Of a stretch of 64,000 nt of DNA, positions 1 to 7,843 are shown piece by piece. Position 1 is the first letter of the stretch, and each line of letters opens with the position of its first letter. Under the pieces are notes generated by a model that was not told the origin of the DNA, searched no databases, and saw only the letters and a list, made by a program, of their open reading frames with translations. The translations under genes and the position numbers were made by a program. Origin of the DNA: Salmonella enterica subsp. houtenae serovar Houten (GTDB taxonomy: Bacteria; Pseudomonadota; Gammaproteobacteria; Enterobacterales; Enterobacteriaceae); NCBI GenBank assembly GCA_900478215.1, contig LS483478.1:1240001-1304000 (forward strand), read 5' to 3'.

Positions 1-297
1 GAAGATCATCAGCCGCCGCTGGTGCGAGGTCGCCGCGTGAAGCTGAAATATGCCCACGCTGGCGGCTATAACCCGCCGATTGTGGTTATTCACGGCAACC
101 AGGTAAAAGATCTGCCAGACTCCTATAAGCGCTATCTGATGAACTACTTCCGCAAGTCGTTGGAAGTGATGGGAACGCCGATTCGCATTCAGTTTAAAGA
201 AGGGGAGAACCCGTATGCGAACAAGCGTAACACACTGACGCCAACGCAAATGCGCAAACGTAAGCGTCTGATTAAGCACATCAAGAAAAGCAAATAA
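1..297 (+). CDS. der: GTPase Der (EngA), C-terminal fragment
   Basis: The last 98 codons of the double-GTPase ribosome assembly factor Der; the 5' part lies outside the window. The frame is open from base 1 and ends with TAA at 295. What is visible is the C-terminal KH-like domain, which packs between the two G domains and touches rRNA in this family. It carries a [15 protein letters not shown] segment, a [11 protein letters not shown] strand, and a very basic tail ([14 protein letters not shown]). Der acts in the cytoplasm in 50S subunit maturation. yfgJ follows on the same strand after a hairpin. The recall match to the E. coli tail is strong, so the identification is secure although no G motif is visible here. 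Confidence 0.95.
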   Translation, partial: EDHQPPLVRGRRVKLKYAHAGGYNPPIVVIHGNQVKDLPDSYKRYLMNYFRKSLEVMGTPIRIQFKEGENPYANKRNTLTPTQMRKRKRLIKHIKKSK

Positions 298-317
298 CGG
301 TTTTTCAGTCATATTCC

Positions 318-350
318 AGGCCTGATAAGCGTAGCGCTATCAGGCCTTTT
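318..350 (+). terminator. Hairpin terminator after der
   Basis: A 10-bp perfect stem (AGGCCTGATA with TATCAGGCCT, 318-327 and 338-347) encloses a loop with further self-complementarity and is followed by a short T run. It stands 20 bases after the der stop and 35 bases before the yfgJ start. The stem sequence also resembles the repetitive extragenic hairpins common in enterobacteria. Confidence 0.6.
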
Positions 351-385
351 GATAAAAAGTGGATCACGCGCCTGAGGAGAATGTT

Positions 386-604
386 ATGGAAATAACCTGC
401 CCCGTTTGCCATCACGCGCTGGAGCGCAATGGCGATACTGCGCATTGCGCGACATGCGCTAAAGATTTCTCGTTACAGGCAATTTGTCCTGACTGCCGCC
501 AGCCGTTACAGGTTTTGAAAGCCTGCGGCGCGGTGGACTATTTTTGCCAGAACGGTCATGGCTTAATTTCAAAAAAACGGGTTAATTTCGTTATCACTGA
601 TTAA
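386..604 (+). CDS. yfgJ: Small zinc-ribbon protein YfgJ
   Basis: 72 residues, cytoplasmic, function unknown. Cysteine pairs CPVC (residues about 5-8), CATC and CPDC plus a CxxxxxxxxxFC segment suggest two zinc ribbons (a zinc-ribbon_7 type fold). The C-terminal half (LKACGAVDYFCQNGHGLISKKRV) is almost the same as E. coli YfgJ. I chose the ATG at 386 and not the in-frame ATG at 359, because a GAGGAGA ribosome site lies 5 bases before it and the E. coli protein begins at the same point. It sits directly behind der, as in E. coli, and may share its transcript if the hairpin between them leaks. Confidence 0.9.
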   Translation: MEITCPVCHHALERNGDTAHCATCAKDFSLQAICPDCRQPLQVLKACGAVDYFCQNGHGLISKKRVNFVITD

Positions 605-781
605 TAATCGCTGGCGATGCAACTCGATCCGGATAGCGTCAAAATATCCTGACAACTTCCTCATTCTTGAATACCGCGAAAAAGAAACGAAAGAGATCGA
701 CTACGGTGAAAGCGTATGAGCATTCTGGTTTAAGCGCGCCATCACCCATTAAGAGCGTGTTACATTTGTGCGATGTTTATA
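605..781. other. Gene-free junction with possible decayed coding remnant
   Basis: Between yfgJ and the convergent inhibitor gene no intact gene is visible. Two short out-of-phase open stretches look protein-like: one reads LAMQLDPDSVKIS and stops near 644, and one 18 codons long (ending EKETKEIDYGESV) stops at about 719. They could be the frameshifted 3' end of a lost gene such as the yfgH/yfgI-type genes E. coli has here. This is weak and rests on appearance only. Confidence 0.25.
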
Positions 782-1132
782 TTAATCACAAACACACGCT
801 TCGCCTTTTTGCCACAGTTCGACAAGGGAGGCTGGCGCGTCGTTTTCGGGAACCAGAATAACAATGTCTGTATATTGCGCCTGTTGGTGCTGCGTCCAGA
901 TTATCTGAATTCGGAAATAGCGTTGGTCGCCTCTGCCGGGGGAGTTCACCTGGCCGGGCGGCGACCCTACGGGTAACGTTTGCTTCAGAATATCGGTGAC
1001 CCGCTGGCGTTGGGGAGCCGTCAATGTTGCTAAAGTGATCTTGCGCTGCTTATTTAGCATAGGGATAAATGCCACCCCGCCTTCACGCGCCAGTTCCACA
1101 ATTGCGTCATCAGTAAGCTCAGGGATATCCAT
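782..1132 (-). CDS. Emfourin-like inhibitor of protealysin-type M4 protease
   Basis: 116 residues, no signal peptide, so cytoplasmic. The N-terminus (IPELTDDAIVELAREGGVAFIP) fits the emfourin (M4in) family, small proteins that bind and block protealysin-like M4 peptidases in the same cell. The ATG at 1132 abuts the TAA of the upstream protease gene with no base between, so translation is almost certainly coupled. That one-to-one arrangement is the family's usual operon. Family assignment rests on recalled sequence pattern and above all on the neighbour; I could not align it. It is the last gene of the unit, and it converges on yfgJ. Confidence 0.75.
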   Translation of the reverse strand: MDIPELTDDAIVELAREGGVAFIPMLNKQRKITLATLTAPQRQRVTDILKQTLPVGSPPGQVNSPGRGDQRYFRIQIIWTQHQQAQYTDIVILVPENDAPASLVELWQKGEACVCD

Positions 1133-2158
1133 TTATAGTACTCCTACCGTTTTCCATGCCTGCTCAATGGCGGAAGCCGTTGTTTGTCCGGAACGTTTTT
1201 CTCCGTGGACGATGGTGAGTCTGGCAAAGTCCGCAAAACTGGCATTCTGGGCGAGATTACGATCGCACAGTGTGTCATACCAGGCAAAACCGGCTTTTTC
1301 CCAGGCATAACCGCCGATTTGGCAGGCGGCAAGGTAAAACGCCCGGTTCGGGATGCCGGAATTAAGATGCACGCCGCCATTGTCTTCACGAGTTTTAATA
1401 AAGTTCTGCATATGGGCGGGCTGGGGGTCTTTTCCAAGCAGCGGATCGTCATACGCGGAGCCGGGCGTGGCCATCGAGCGTAACCCTTTGCCGTTAATCC
1501 CTTTAGCCAGTAGCCCTTCGCCAATAATCCAGTCGGCCTGCCCGGCAGTTTGCTGGAGATGGAACTGTTTTACCAGTGAGCCAAAAACGTCGGAAAGCGA
1601 TTCATTCAATGCGCCGGCCTGCGCAAAATAAATTAAACCGGCTTCTGTTTCTGTTACCCCGTGGGTCAACTCATGCGCGACGACATCAATCGCAATCGTA
1701 AATCGGTTAAATATTTCGCCGTCACCGTCGCCAAATACCATCTGCTGCCCATTCCAGAACGCGTTCTGATAGTCGCGACCGTAATGTACCGTGCCGGTAA
1801 GCGCCAGGCCTTTATTGTCCAGCGAATCACGATGGTAGATTTTCCAGAAAAAATCATGGGTGATGCCGAGATAATCATAAGCTTCGTCAACGGCGATATC
1901 GCCGTTGGACGGTTGTCCCTCATGGCGAACCTGGAATCCAGGTAATTCCTGCGTTTGTTTGGCGTCGTAAATATCACGCTCAAGCTGACCAGGATGGGCG
2001 GGGGGCGGCACAAGCGATTTGACAGGTTTATGCGCCATCAGGGTTTGCACATGCGTTAACGTCAAACGGGCGCATCGCTGCTGGGGCGCCGAGCCGTTCG
2101 CGATAATACGGCGCAAAATATAAGGTGGGATGACAGGGTGGCAAGAAATAGTATTCAT
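1133..2158 (-). CDS. Protealysin-like M4 metalloprotease precursor
   Basis: 341 residues, the same length as the Serratia protealysin precursor. There is no secretion signal; the N-terminus has a short propeptide with the PPYILRRIIANGS segment typical of protealysins, which is removed by autoprocessing. Catalytic motifs are plain: the zinc/catalytic helix VAHELTHGVTE (HEXXH), the third zinc ligand region GALNESLSDVFG, and the C-terminal GGVHLNSGIPNRAFY segment that supplies the transition-state histidine. The frame extends to 2221, but AAGGAG stands at a good distance before the ATG at 2158 and the protein family starts there. Enzymes of this group act inside the cell and have been linked to actin cleavage and host invasion in Serratia. 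The inhibitor gene follows immediately. xseA lies 77 bases upstream on the same strand. Confidence 0.9.
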   Translation of the reverse strand: MNTISCHPVIPPYILRRIIANGSAPQQRCARLTLTHVQTLMAHKPVKSLVPPPAHPGQLERDIYDAKQTQELPGFQVRHEGQPSNGDIAVDEAYDYLGITHDFFWKIYHRDSLDNKGLALTGTVHYGRDYQNAFWNGQQMVFGDGDGEIFNRFTIAIDVVAHELTHGVTETEAGLIYFAQAGALNESLSDVFGSLVKQFHLQQTAGQADWIIGEGLLAKGINGKGLRSMATPGSAYDDPLLGKDPQPAHMQNFIKTREDNGGVHLNSGIPNRAFYLAACQIGGYAWEKAGFAWYDTLCDRNLAQNASFADFARLTIVHGEKRSGQTTASAIEQAWKTVGVL

Positions 2159-2219
2159 ACCGATCTCCTTATTGCGGACAACGCCGAAAAGAACATCAGT
2201 AGTATAGATTGTGAGCATC

Positions 2220-2236
2220 AAAGCATTATATGCTTT
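2220..2236 (-). other. Short hairpin between xseA and the protease gene
   Basis: A perfect 7-bp inverted repeat (AAAGCAT / ATGCTTT) with a 3-base loop begins at the xseA stop. Read on the minus strand it contains TATAAT, so it could be a weak terminator for xseA or a -10 element for the protease gene. No good -35 is visible, so neither role is established. Confidence 0.3.
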
Positions 2237-3600
2237 TATCCTAAACGGATCTTTTTTACTGGTTTGATGGTGGTTACTTCACTGGTTACCCAACCGTCCT
2301 TCAGACGCGTGGTTATCGTATCGCCCACGTTAAGTTGTTTCACTTTTTTCAGCACGTTACCGTCGGCTGTGGTTGAGACACTGTAGCCTCGCGCCAGCGT
2401 TGCCAACGGGCTAACGGCTTCCAGGTGCGTTACCATATTGCCGAAGCGTTCGCGCTGTTCGCTTAAGCGCGCGTGGAGGTTTTCCGCCAGACGATATTCC
2501 AGTTGCTGAATGCGCGATTGCGCGCGGTGAATACGTGGTTGCGGGTTTTGCTGGCTCAAACGCTGTAACGCGCGCTGCTGGCGCTGGTTCGCCTGTTTTA
2601 ACTGGTTTTCCAGAGCAAAATGCATACGCTGGTGCAGCCGTTCCAGAGTGGTCTGCTGACGCGCCAGCCGCAGTTGAGGATGCTGTTGTTGCAGACGGTG
2701 GTACAGTTGACTAAAGCGCCGCTGGCGGTTAGCCAAATAATAATCCATCGCCATTTCCAGCCGCTGGCGTGCGGTCTGCATTTGGCGCAGTAGCTCCTGC
2801 TGGTTGCGGCTGATGATTTCCGCCGCTGCGGACGGCGTCGGCGCGCGCAGGTCGGCGACAAAATCGGCTATCGTGACGTCCGTTTCGTGACCGACGGCGC
2901 TCACCACTGGTATGGCGCTTGCAAAAATGGCCCGTGCGACGCGCTCGTCGTTAAAGCTCCATAAATCTTCCAGTGAGCCGCCGCCGCGCCCGACAATCAG
3001 CACGTCGCACTCTTTGCGGATGTTAGCGAGCTCAATGGCGCGCACGATCTGCCCTGGCGCATCGTCGCCCTGAACTGCCGTCGGGTAGATAATGACCGGC
3101 AACGAAGGATCACGACGTTTTAGTATGTGGAGAATATCGTGCAACGCCGCGCCGGTTTTCGAGGTAATCACCCCAACGCAGTGGGCCGGGGAGGGAAGTT
3201 GCAGCTTGTATTGCTGATCGAACAAGCCTTCCGCCTGCAGTTTGGCTTTGAGCTGCTCATACTTCTGTTGCAAAAGCCCTTCGCCAGCAGGCTGCATACT
3301 TTCGGCGATAATCTGATAATCGCCGCGCGGCTCGTACAGCGTAATATTGGCGCGTACCAGTACTTGCTGCCCGTGCTGAGGGCGGAATGTGACCCGACGA
3401 TTGCTGTTACGGAACATCGCACAGCGCACCTGGGCGGTATCGTCTTTGAGCGTAAAGTACCAGTGACCTGAAGCAGGCTGCGTGAAATTAGAAATTTCGC
3501 CGCTGATCCATACCTGCCCCATCTCCTGTTCTAACAGCAGACGAACCGTCTGGTTAAGGCGGCTTACGGTAAAAATTGAGGACGTCTGAGAGGATAACAT
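2236..3600 (-). CDS. xseA: Exodeoxyribonuclease VII large subunit
   Basis: 454 residues, normal for XseA. With XseB it forms exonuclease VII, which degrades single-stranded DNA from both ends in the cytoplasm. The N-terminus has the OB-fold nucleic-acid binding domain ([10 protein letters not shown], then [19 protein letters not shown] at about residues 30-65). The catalytic domain follows ([73 protein letters not shown]). A long helical, Gln/Arg-rich coiled region spans about residues 270-400. It is divergent from guaB. The protease gene downstream could be reached by read-through. Confidence 0.97.
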   Translation of the reverse strand: MLSSQTSSIFTVSRLNQTVRLLLEQEMGQVWISGEISNFTQPASGHWYFTLKDDTAQVRCAMFRNSNRRVTFRPQHGQQVLVRANITLYEPRGDYQIIAESMQPAGEGLLQQKYEQLKAKLQAEGLFDQQYKLQLPSPAHCVGVITSKTGAALHDILHILKRRDPSLPVIIYPTAVQGDDAPGQIVRAIELANIRKECDVLIVGRGGGSLEDLWSFNDERVARAIFASAIPVVSAVGHETDVTIADFVADLRAPTPSAAAEIISRNQQELLRQMQTARQRLEMAMDYYLANRQRRFSQLYHRLQQQHPQLRLARQQTTLERLHQRMHFALENQLKQANQRQQRALQRLSQQNPQPRIHRAQSRIQQLEYRLAENLHARLSEQRERFGNMVTHLEAVSPLATLARGYSVSTTADGNVLKKVKQLNVGDTITTRLKDGWVTSEVTTIKPVKKIRLG

Positions 3601-3692
3601 GTGAGCGGGATCAAATTCTAAATCAGCAGGTTATTCAATTGATAGTAACCTGCTCACTGGGGATCGCAAGCACTATTTGCAAAAAAGTGTAG

Positions 3693-3718
3693 ATGCAACC
3701 GATTACGTTCTGTATAAT
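3693..3718 (+). promoter_or_regulatory. PurR operator overlapping the guaB promoter
   Basis: ATGCAACCGATTACGT (3693-3708) matches the PurR consensus ACGCAAACGNTTNCGT at all but two defined positions. It lies directly before a perfect -10 hexamer TATAAT (3713-3718). The placement between -35 and -10 agrees with the known E. coli guaBA promoter. Guanine or hypoxanthine bound by PurR would repress guaBA from here. The -35 is not obvious. Confidence 0.8.
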
Positions 3719-3760
3719 GCCGCGGCAATATTTATTAACCTCCCAGGTGAGATATTGCCC

Positions 3761-5227
3761 ATGCTACGTATCGCTAAAGAAGCCCTGACGTTTGACGACG
3801 TCCTCCTTGTTCCCGCTCACTCCACCGTTCTGCCGAATACTGCCGATCTCAGCACGCAATTGACGAAAACTATTCGTCTGAATATCCCTATGCTTTCTGC
3901 GGCAATGGACACCGTGACGGAAGCGCGCCTGGCAATTGCCCTGGCACAGGAAGGCGGCATCGGTTTTATCCACAAAAACATGTCTATCGAGCGCCAGGCG
4001 GAAGAAGTGCGCCGCGTGAAGAAACACGAGTCCGGCGTGGTCACCGACCCGCAGACCGTACTGCCAACCACGACTCTGCATGAAGTGAAAGCCCTGACCG
4101 AGCGTAACGGTTTCGCAGGCTACCCGGTTGTGACCGAAGACAACGAGCTGGTAGGCATTATCACTGGCCGTGATGTGCGTTTCGTCACCGATCTGAACCA
4201 GCCGGTCAGCGTCTATATGACCCCGAAAGAGCGTTTGGTGACCGTTCGCGAAGGCGAAGCCCGTGAAGTGGTCCTGGCAAAAATGCACGAAAAACGTGTA
4301 GAAAAAGCGCTGGTCGTTGATGACAATTTCCATCTGCTCGGCATGATTACCGTAAAAGATTTCCAGAAAGCGGAACGTAAACCAAACTCCTGTAAAGACG
4401 AGCAGGGCCGCTTGCGTGTTGGCGCGGCGGTCGGCGCCGGCGCGGGCAACGAAGAGCGCGTTGACGCGCTGGTGGCGGCAGGTGTTGACGTGCTGCTGAT
4501 CGACTCTTCTCACGGCCATTCCGAAGGCGTGTTGCAACGTATTCGCGAAACCCGTGCTAAATATCCGGATCTGCAAATCATCGGCGGCAACGTCGCGACG
4601 GGCGCAGGCGCTCGCGCGCTGGCGGAAGCCGGTTGCAGCGCGGTGAAAGTGGGTATCGGTCCGGGCTCTATCTGTACCACCCGTATCGTCACCGGCGTAG
4701 GCGTACCGCAGATCACCGCCGTGTCCGACGCGGTGGAAGCGCTGGAAGGCACCGGTATTCCGGTTATCGCTGACGGCGGTATTCGTTTCTCCGGTGACAT
4801 CGCGAAAGCTATCGCCGCTGGCGCGAGCGCCGTCATGGTCGGTTCCATGCTGGCCGGTACCGAAGAATCTCCGGGCGAAATCGAACTGTATCAGGGCCGT
4901 TCTTATAAATCTTACCGTGGTATGGGCTCGCTGGGCGCGATGTCCAAAGGTTCCTCCGACCGTTACTTCCAGAGCGATAACGCCGCCGACAAACTGGTGC
5001 CGGAAGGTATCGAAGGCCGTGTAGCGTATAAAGGTCGCCTGAAAGAGATCATTCACCAGCAGATGGGCGGCCTGCGTTCCTGTATGGGGCTGACCGGTTG
5101 TGCTACCATCGACGAGCTGCGTACTAAAGCGGAGTTTGTTCGTATCAGCGGTGCGGGTATTCAGGAAAGCCATGTTCACGACGTGACCATCACCAAAGAG
5201 TCCCCGAACTACCGTCTGGGCTCCTGA
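3761..5227 (+). CDS. guaB: Inosine-5'-monophosphate dehydrogenase
   Basis: 488 residues. Oxidises IMP to XMP with NAD, the first step from IMP to GMP. The (beta/alpha)8 barrel is split by a pair of CBS domains at about residues 90-205. The catalytic loop GPGSICTTR holds the nucleophile Cys305, as in E. coli. Other landmarks are [21 protein letters not shown], the GSMLAGTEE phosphate-binding segment, and the flap SSDRYFQ. The open frame begins earlier, at 3677, but that part lies in the promoter. The ATG at 3761 has a ribosome site (AGGTGAG) and gives the standard length. It forms the guaBA operon with guaA 69 bases downstream. Confidence 0.98.
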   Translation: MLRIAKEALTFDDVLLVPAHSTVLPNTADLSTQLTKTIRLNIPMLSAAMDTVTEARLAIALAQEGGIGFIHKNMSIERQAEEVRRVKKHESGVVTDPQTVLPTTTLHEVKALTERNGFAGYPVVTEDNELVGIITGRDVRFVTDLNQPVSVYMTPKERLVTVREGEAREVVLAKMHEKRVEKALVVDDNFHLLGMITVKDFQKAERKPNSCKDEQGRLRVGAAVGAGAGNEERVDALVAAGVDVLLIDSSHGHSEGVLQRIRETRAKYPDLQIIGGNVATGAGARALAEAGCSAVKVGIGPGSICTTRIVTGVGVPQITAVSDAVEALEGTGIPVIADGGIRFSGDIAKAIAAGASAVMVGSMLAGTEESPGEIELYQGRSYKSYRGMGSLGAMSKGSSDRYFQSDNAADKLVPEGIEGRVAYKGRLKEIIHQQMGGLRSCMGLTGCATIDELRTKAEFVRISGAGIQESHVHDVTITKESPNYRLGS

Positions 5228-5234
5228 TTTTCTT

Positions 5235-5256
5235 CGCCCGACCTTCGCGTCGGGCG
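5235..5256 (+). terminator. Intercistronic hairpin guaB-guaA
   Basis: CGCCCGAC (5235-5242) pairs perfectly with GTCGGGCG (5249-5256) around a 6-base loop and is followed by a loose T-rich stretch without a clean U run. It may attenuate or stabilise rather than end the guaBA transcript. Confidence 0.5.
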
Positions 5257-5296
5257 ATTTATTTAATCTGTTTCACTTGCCTCGGAATTAGCGTCA

Positions 5297-6874
5297 ATGA
5301 CAGACAATATTCATAAACATCGCATTCTCATCCTGGATTTCGGTTCCCAGTACACTCAGTTGGTGGCGCGTCGCGTGCGTGAACTGGGCGTTTACTGCGA
5401 ATTGTGGGCGTGGGATGTCACGGAAGCGCAGATTCGCGAATTTAATCCCAGCGGGATTATCCTTTCCGGCGGCCCGGAAAGCACCACTGAAGAAAATAGC
5501 CCGCGCGCGCCGCAGTATGTCTTTGAAGCAGGCGTGCCGGTATTTGGCGTCTGCTACGGGATGCAGACTATGGCGATGCAGCTTGGCGGTCATGTGGAAG
5601 GTTCTAATGAGCGTGAATTTGGCTACGCGCAGGTCGAAGTTTTGACGGATAGCGCACTGGTTCGCGGTATTGAAGACTCTCTGACCGCAGACGGCAAACC
5701 ACTGCTGGACGTCTGGATGAGCCATGGTGATAAAGTAACGGCGATTCCGTCTGACTTCGTGACCGTCGCCAGTACCGAAAGTTGCCCGTTCGCGATCATG
5801 GCGAACGAAGAAAAACGTTTCTACGGTGTGCAGTTCCATCCGGAAGTGACCCACACTCGTCAGGGGATGCGCATGCTGGAGCGTTTTGTGCGCGATATCT
5901 GCCAGTGTGAAGCGTTGTGGACCCCGGCGAAGATCATCGACGATGCCGTGGCGCGCATTCGCGAGCAGGTGGGCGATGATAAAGTTATTCTCGGCTTGTC
6001 CGGCGGCGTAGACTCCTCCGTCACCGCGATGCTGCTGCACCGCGCGATCGGTAAAAATCTGACCTGTGTTTTCGTCGATAACGGCCTGCTGCGTCTGAAG
6101 GAAGCCGAGCAGGTGATGGACATGTTTGGCGACCATTTTGGACTGAATATCGTTCACGTTCCGGCGGAAGAGCGCTTCCTGTCCGCGCTGGCTGGCGAGA
6201 ACGATCCGGAAGCCAAGCGTAAGATCATTGGGCGCGTGTTCGTGGAAGTGTTCGACGAAGAAGCGCTCAAACTGGAAGACGTGAAATGGTTGGCGCAGGG
6301 GACTATCTATCCTGATGTGATCGAATCTGCCGCTTCGGCAACCGGTAAAGCGCACGTCATCAAATCTCACCACAACGTCGGCGGCCTGCCGAAAGAGATG
6401 AAGATGGGGCTGGTTGAACCGCTGAAAGAGCTGTTCAAAGATGAAGTACGTAAGATTGGTCTGGAGCTGGGCCTGCCGTATGACATGCTGTATCGCCATC
6501 CGTTCCCGGGGCCGGGTCTCGGCGTGCGCGTATTGGGCGAAGTGAAGAAAGAGTACTGCGACCTGCTGCGTCGCGCGGACGCTATCTTCATTGAAGAGCT
6601 GCGCAAAGCGGATCTGTACGACAAAGTGAGTCAGGCGTTTACCGTCTTCCTGCCGGTGCGTTCCGTGGGCGTCATGGGCGATGGGCGTAAATACGACTGG
6701 GTAGTATCCCTGCGTGCCGTCGAAACCATCGACTTTATGACCGCGCACTGGGCACATCTGCCGTATGACTTCCTGGGCCGCGTTTCCAACCGCATCATCA
6801 ACGAAGTCAACGGGATTTCCCGCGTAGTGTATGACATCAGCGGTAAACCGCCAGCGACCATTGAGTGGGAATAA
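5297..6874 (+). CDS. guaA: GMP synthase (glutamine-hydrolysing)
   Basis: 525 residues, family length. Converts XMP to GMP using glutamine and ATP. The N-terminal class I glutamine amidotransferase domain shows GVCYGMQ (nucleophile cysteine near residue 86) and QFHPEVTHT (catalytic His and Glu near 181/183). The ATP-pyrophosphatase domain follows with the P-loop LSGGVDSSV near residue 235. The C-terminal dimerisation domain ends with [11 protein letters not shown] and KPPATIEWE. It is the second gene of guaBA and ends in a clear terminator. A long open frame on the opposite strand is a codon-bias shadow. Confidence 0.98.
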   Translation: MTDNIHKHRILILDFGSQYTQLVARRVRELGVYCELWAWDVTEAQIREFNPSGIILSGGPESTTEENSPRAPQYVFEAGVPVFGVCYGMQTMAMQLGGHVEGSNEREFGYAQVEVLTDSALVRGIEDSLTADGKPLLDVWMSHGDKVTAIPSDFVTVASTESCPFAIMANEEKRFYGVQFHPEVTHTRQGMRMLERFVRDICQCEALWTPAKIIDDAVARIREQVGDDKVILGLSGGVDSSVTAMLLHRAIGKNLTCVFVDNGLLRLKEAEQVMDMFGDHFGLNIVHVPAEERFLSALAGENDPEAKRKIIGRVFVEVFDEEALKLEDVKWLAQGTIYPDVIESAASATGKAHVIKSHHNVGGLPKEMKMGLVEPLKELFKDEVRKIGLELGLPYDMLYRHPFPGPGLGVRVLGEVKKEYCDLLRRADAIFIEELRKADLYDKVSQAFTVFLPVRSVGVMGDGRKYDWVVSLRAVETIDFMTAHWAHLPYDFLGRVSNRIINEVNGISRVVYDISGKPPATIEWE

Positions 6875-6910
6875 TTCGTGTTGGGCATGACTACAATATA
6901 AATATTACTT

Positions 6911-6933
6911 AACCCGCCTAATGGCGGGTTTTT
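6911..6933 (+). terminator. Rho-independent terminator of guaBA
   Basis: AACCCGCC (6911-6918) pairs perfectly with GGCGGGTT (6923-6930) over a TAAT loop and runs into a T tract. It stands 36 bases after the guaA stop. Confidence 0.88.
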
Positions 6934-7239
6934 CATGGGAATTTATTCGGGTAAGTCCTGATAGTCGTGAAGAACATATTGTATGCAAGATAAATTATTA
7001 TTCCATCAGCGATAATTTATAAAAGACCAGAAAAAGTAATTTAATTTTTATCTTACTGATAAGGGGGGGGACATGCAAAACGCATTCTTTTTCAGAATGA
7101 TGCGGACTTTCCGTTCAGCTTTATCGCTTATAAAGCAAAATATTGGTTCATACTAAGCAGACAAGGGAGCAGCAAAGTCTGCATAGCACAACAATCCCGC
7201 GACGATAGTACCGCTATCGCTATTTTAACGGATAACAGC
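6934..7239. other. AT-rich spacer between guaA terminator and yfgG
   Basis: About 300 bases holding no recognised gene besides the tiny ORF at 7073. The sequence is AT-rich up to the G8 run. I see no tRNA or repeat. yfgG ends at its right border, pointing towards guaA. Confidence 0.5.
7073..7156 (+). CDS. Possible 27-codon ORF behind an eight-G ribosome site
   Basis: In the spacer between guaA and yfgG, AAGGGGGGGG ends at 7070, two bases before ATG at 7073. The frame codes for 27 residues with a Phe-rich start (MQNAFFFRMMRTF) and a basic middle, then TAA. I do not recognise it. The spacing from the G run to the ATG is short but the purine tract is strong. Length alone gives no support. It could be chance, a leader peptide, or a small membrane peptide. 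Confidence 0.25.
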   Translation: MQNAFFFRMMRTFRSALSLIKQNIGSY

Positions 7240-7431
7240 TTAACGCTGTCCCGGCGTGTTGACAGAAAGCGATGACTGTTGCGCTTCTTTTTTATCCTGA
7301 TGGTGCTGCCAGGCGCCGATAGAAGAGTAGACGAAACGTCCAAAGAAGAAGAGAAAACTGATAAGCAGTACGATACGGGTCATGCGAGTGTTAAATCGAT
7401 GTCGTTTTCGCATACTGTTGGCCTGACTCAC
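7240..7431 (-). CDS. yfgG: Small membrane protein YfgG
   Basis: 63 residues, nearly identical to E. coli YfgG as I recall it, which has been linked to nickel and cobalt tolerance. A basic N-terminus (MRKRHRFNTRMTR) is followed by one hydrophobic segment (IVLLISFLFFFGRFVYSSIG, about residues 19-38) and a polar tail rich in Gln and Ser. This predicts a single-pass inner membrane protein with its N-terminus inside. The start is GTG at 7431, with AAGGAA upstream. It is divergent from pdeF. Confidence 0.9.
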   Translation of the reverse strand: MSQANSMRKRHRFNTRMTRIVLLISFLFFFGRFVYSSIGAWQHHQDKKEAQQSSLSVNTPGQR

Positions 7432-7843
7432 AAAGGGTTCCTTAACGTTGGCCCAGCGGTATGGGCGGGATCAGGCTGGGTTCTTCAAAGGTATTATCAG
7501 GGCGAAGAACGTAACACGCCTGTGCTCAATCTACATTAAGGCATACTGCGAACCGATGGTCAATTCCTCTTGATGTAAAATTGCGTCAGTTGATTTATCT
7601 TATATTGTTATGGAAGATAATTTTAGTATTTACATTAATAATAAATTAATGATAACAAAGAATAAAAAGGCGAATAAAGACTGCAGGAGAAAGGTAATAA
7701 TTGACTTAAATCAAATGTTACTTTTGTTTAATAATTACAATCGATGACTATCGTGTGATGTATATCGCATCATCAATTTAAAGTCAGGTGGGATGCCTGT
7801 CTGTTAACGCCCCTTTGGGATTGGGGGGTTCTGCTGAGCATCT
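7432..7843. other. Divergent control region yfgG / pdeF
   Basis: 412 bases without a gene. The middle is strongly AT-rich. The right part holds the FNR site and -10 described separately. The last 60 bases before pdeF (GCCCC and GGGGGG runs near 7808-7829) could fold into a leader hairpin in the pdeF mRNA. Confidence 0.5.
7701..7741 (+). promoter_or_regulatory. FNR-type site and -10 box of pdeF (yfgF)
   Basis: TTGACTTAAATCAA (7701-7714) differs from the FNR consensus TTGATnnnnATCAA at a single defined position. A good -10, TACAAT, stands at 7736-7741. A start near 7748 would put the FNR dyad at about -41, the class II activator position. This agrees with reports that E. coli YfgF works and is made under anaerobic conditions. 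Confidence 0.75.

Noticed and set aside
667..976. Two plus-strand frames near 0.7-1 kb
   Set aside because: They overlap the 3' end of the inhibitor gene on the other strand and lack ribosome sites.
3659..3692. Upstream part of the guaB frame as coding
   Set aside because: The 28 codons before ATG 3761 cover the promoter and PurR box, so they cannot be the true N-terminus.
3764..5179. 471-codon open frame opposite guaB
   Set aside because: It mirrors guaB codon by codon, has no ribosome site, and gives a His/Phe/Arg-rich protein typical of antisense to a highly expressed GC-rich gene.
5294..6757. 487-codon open frame opposite guaA
   Set aside because: Same reason: antisense shadow of a strongly codon-biased gene, with no start signal and no family likeness.
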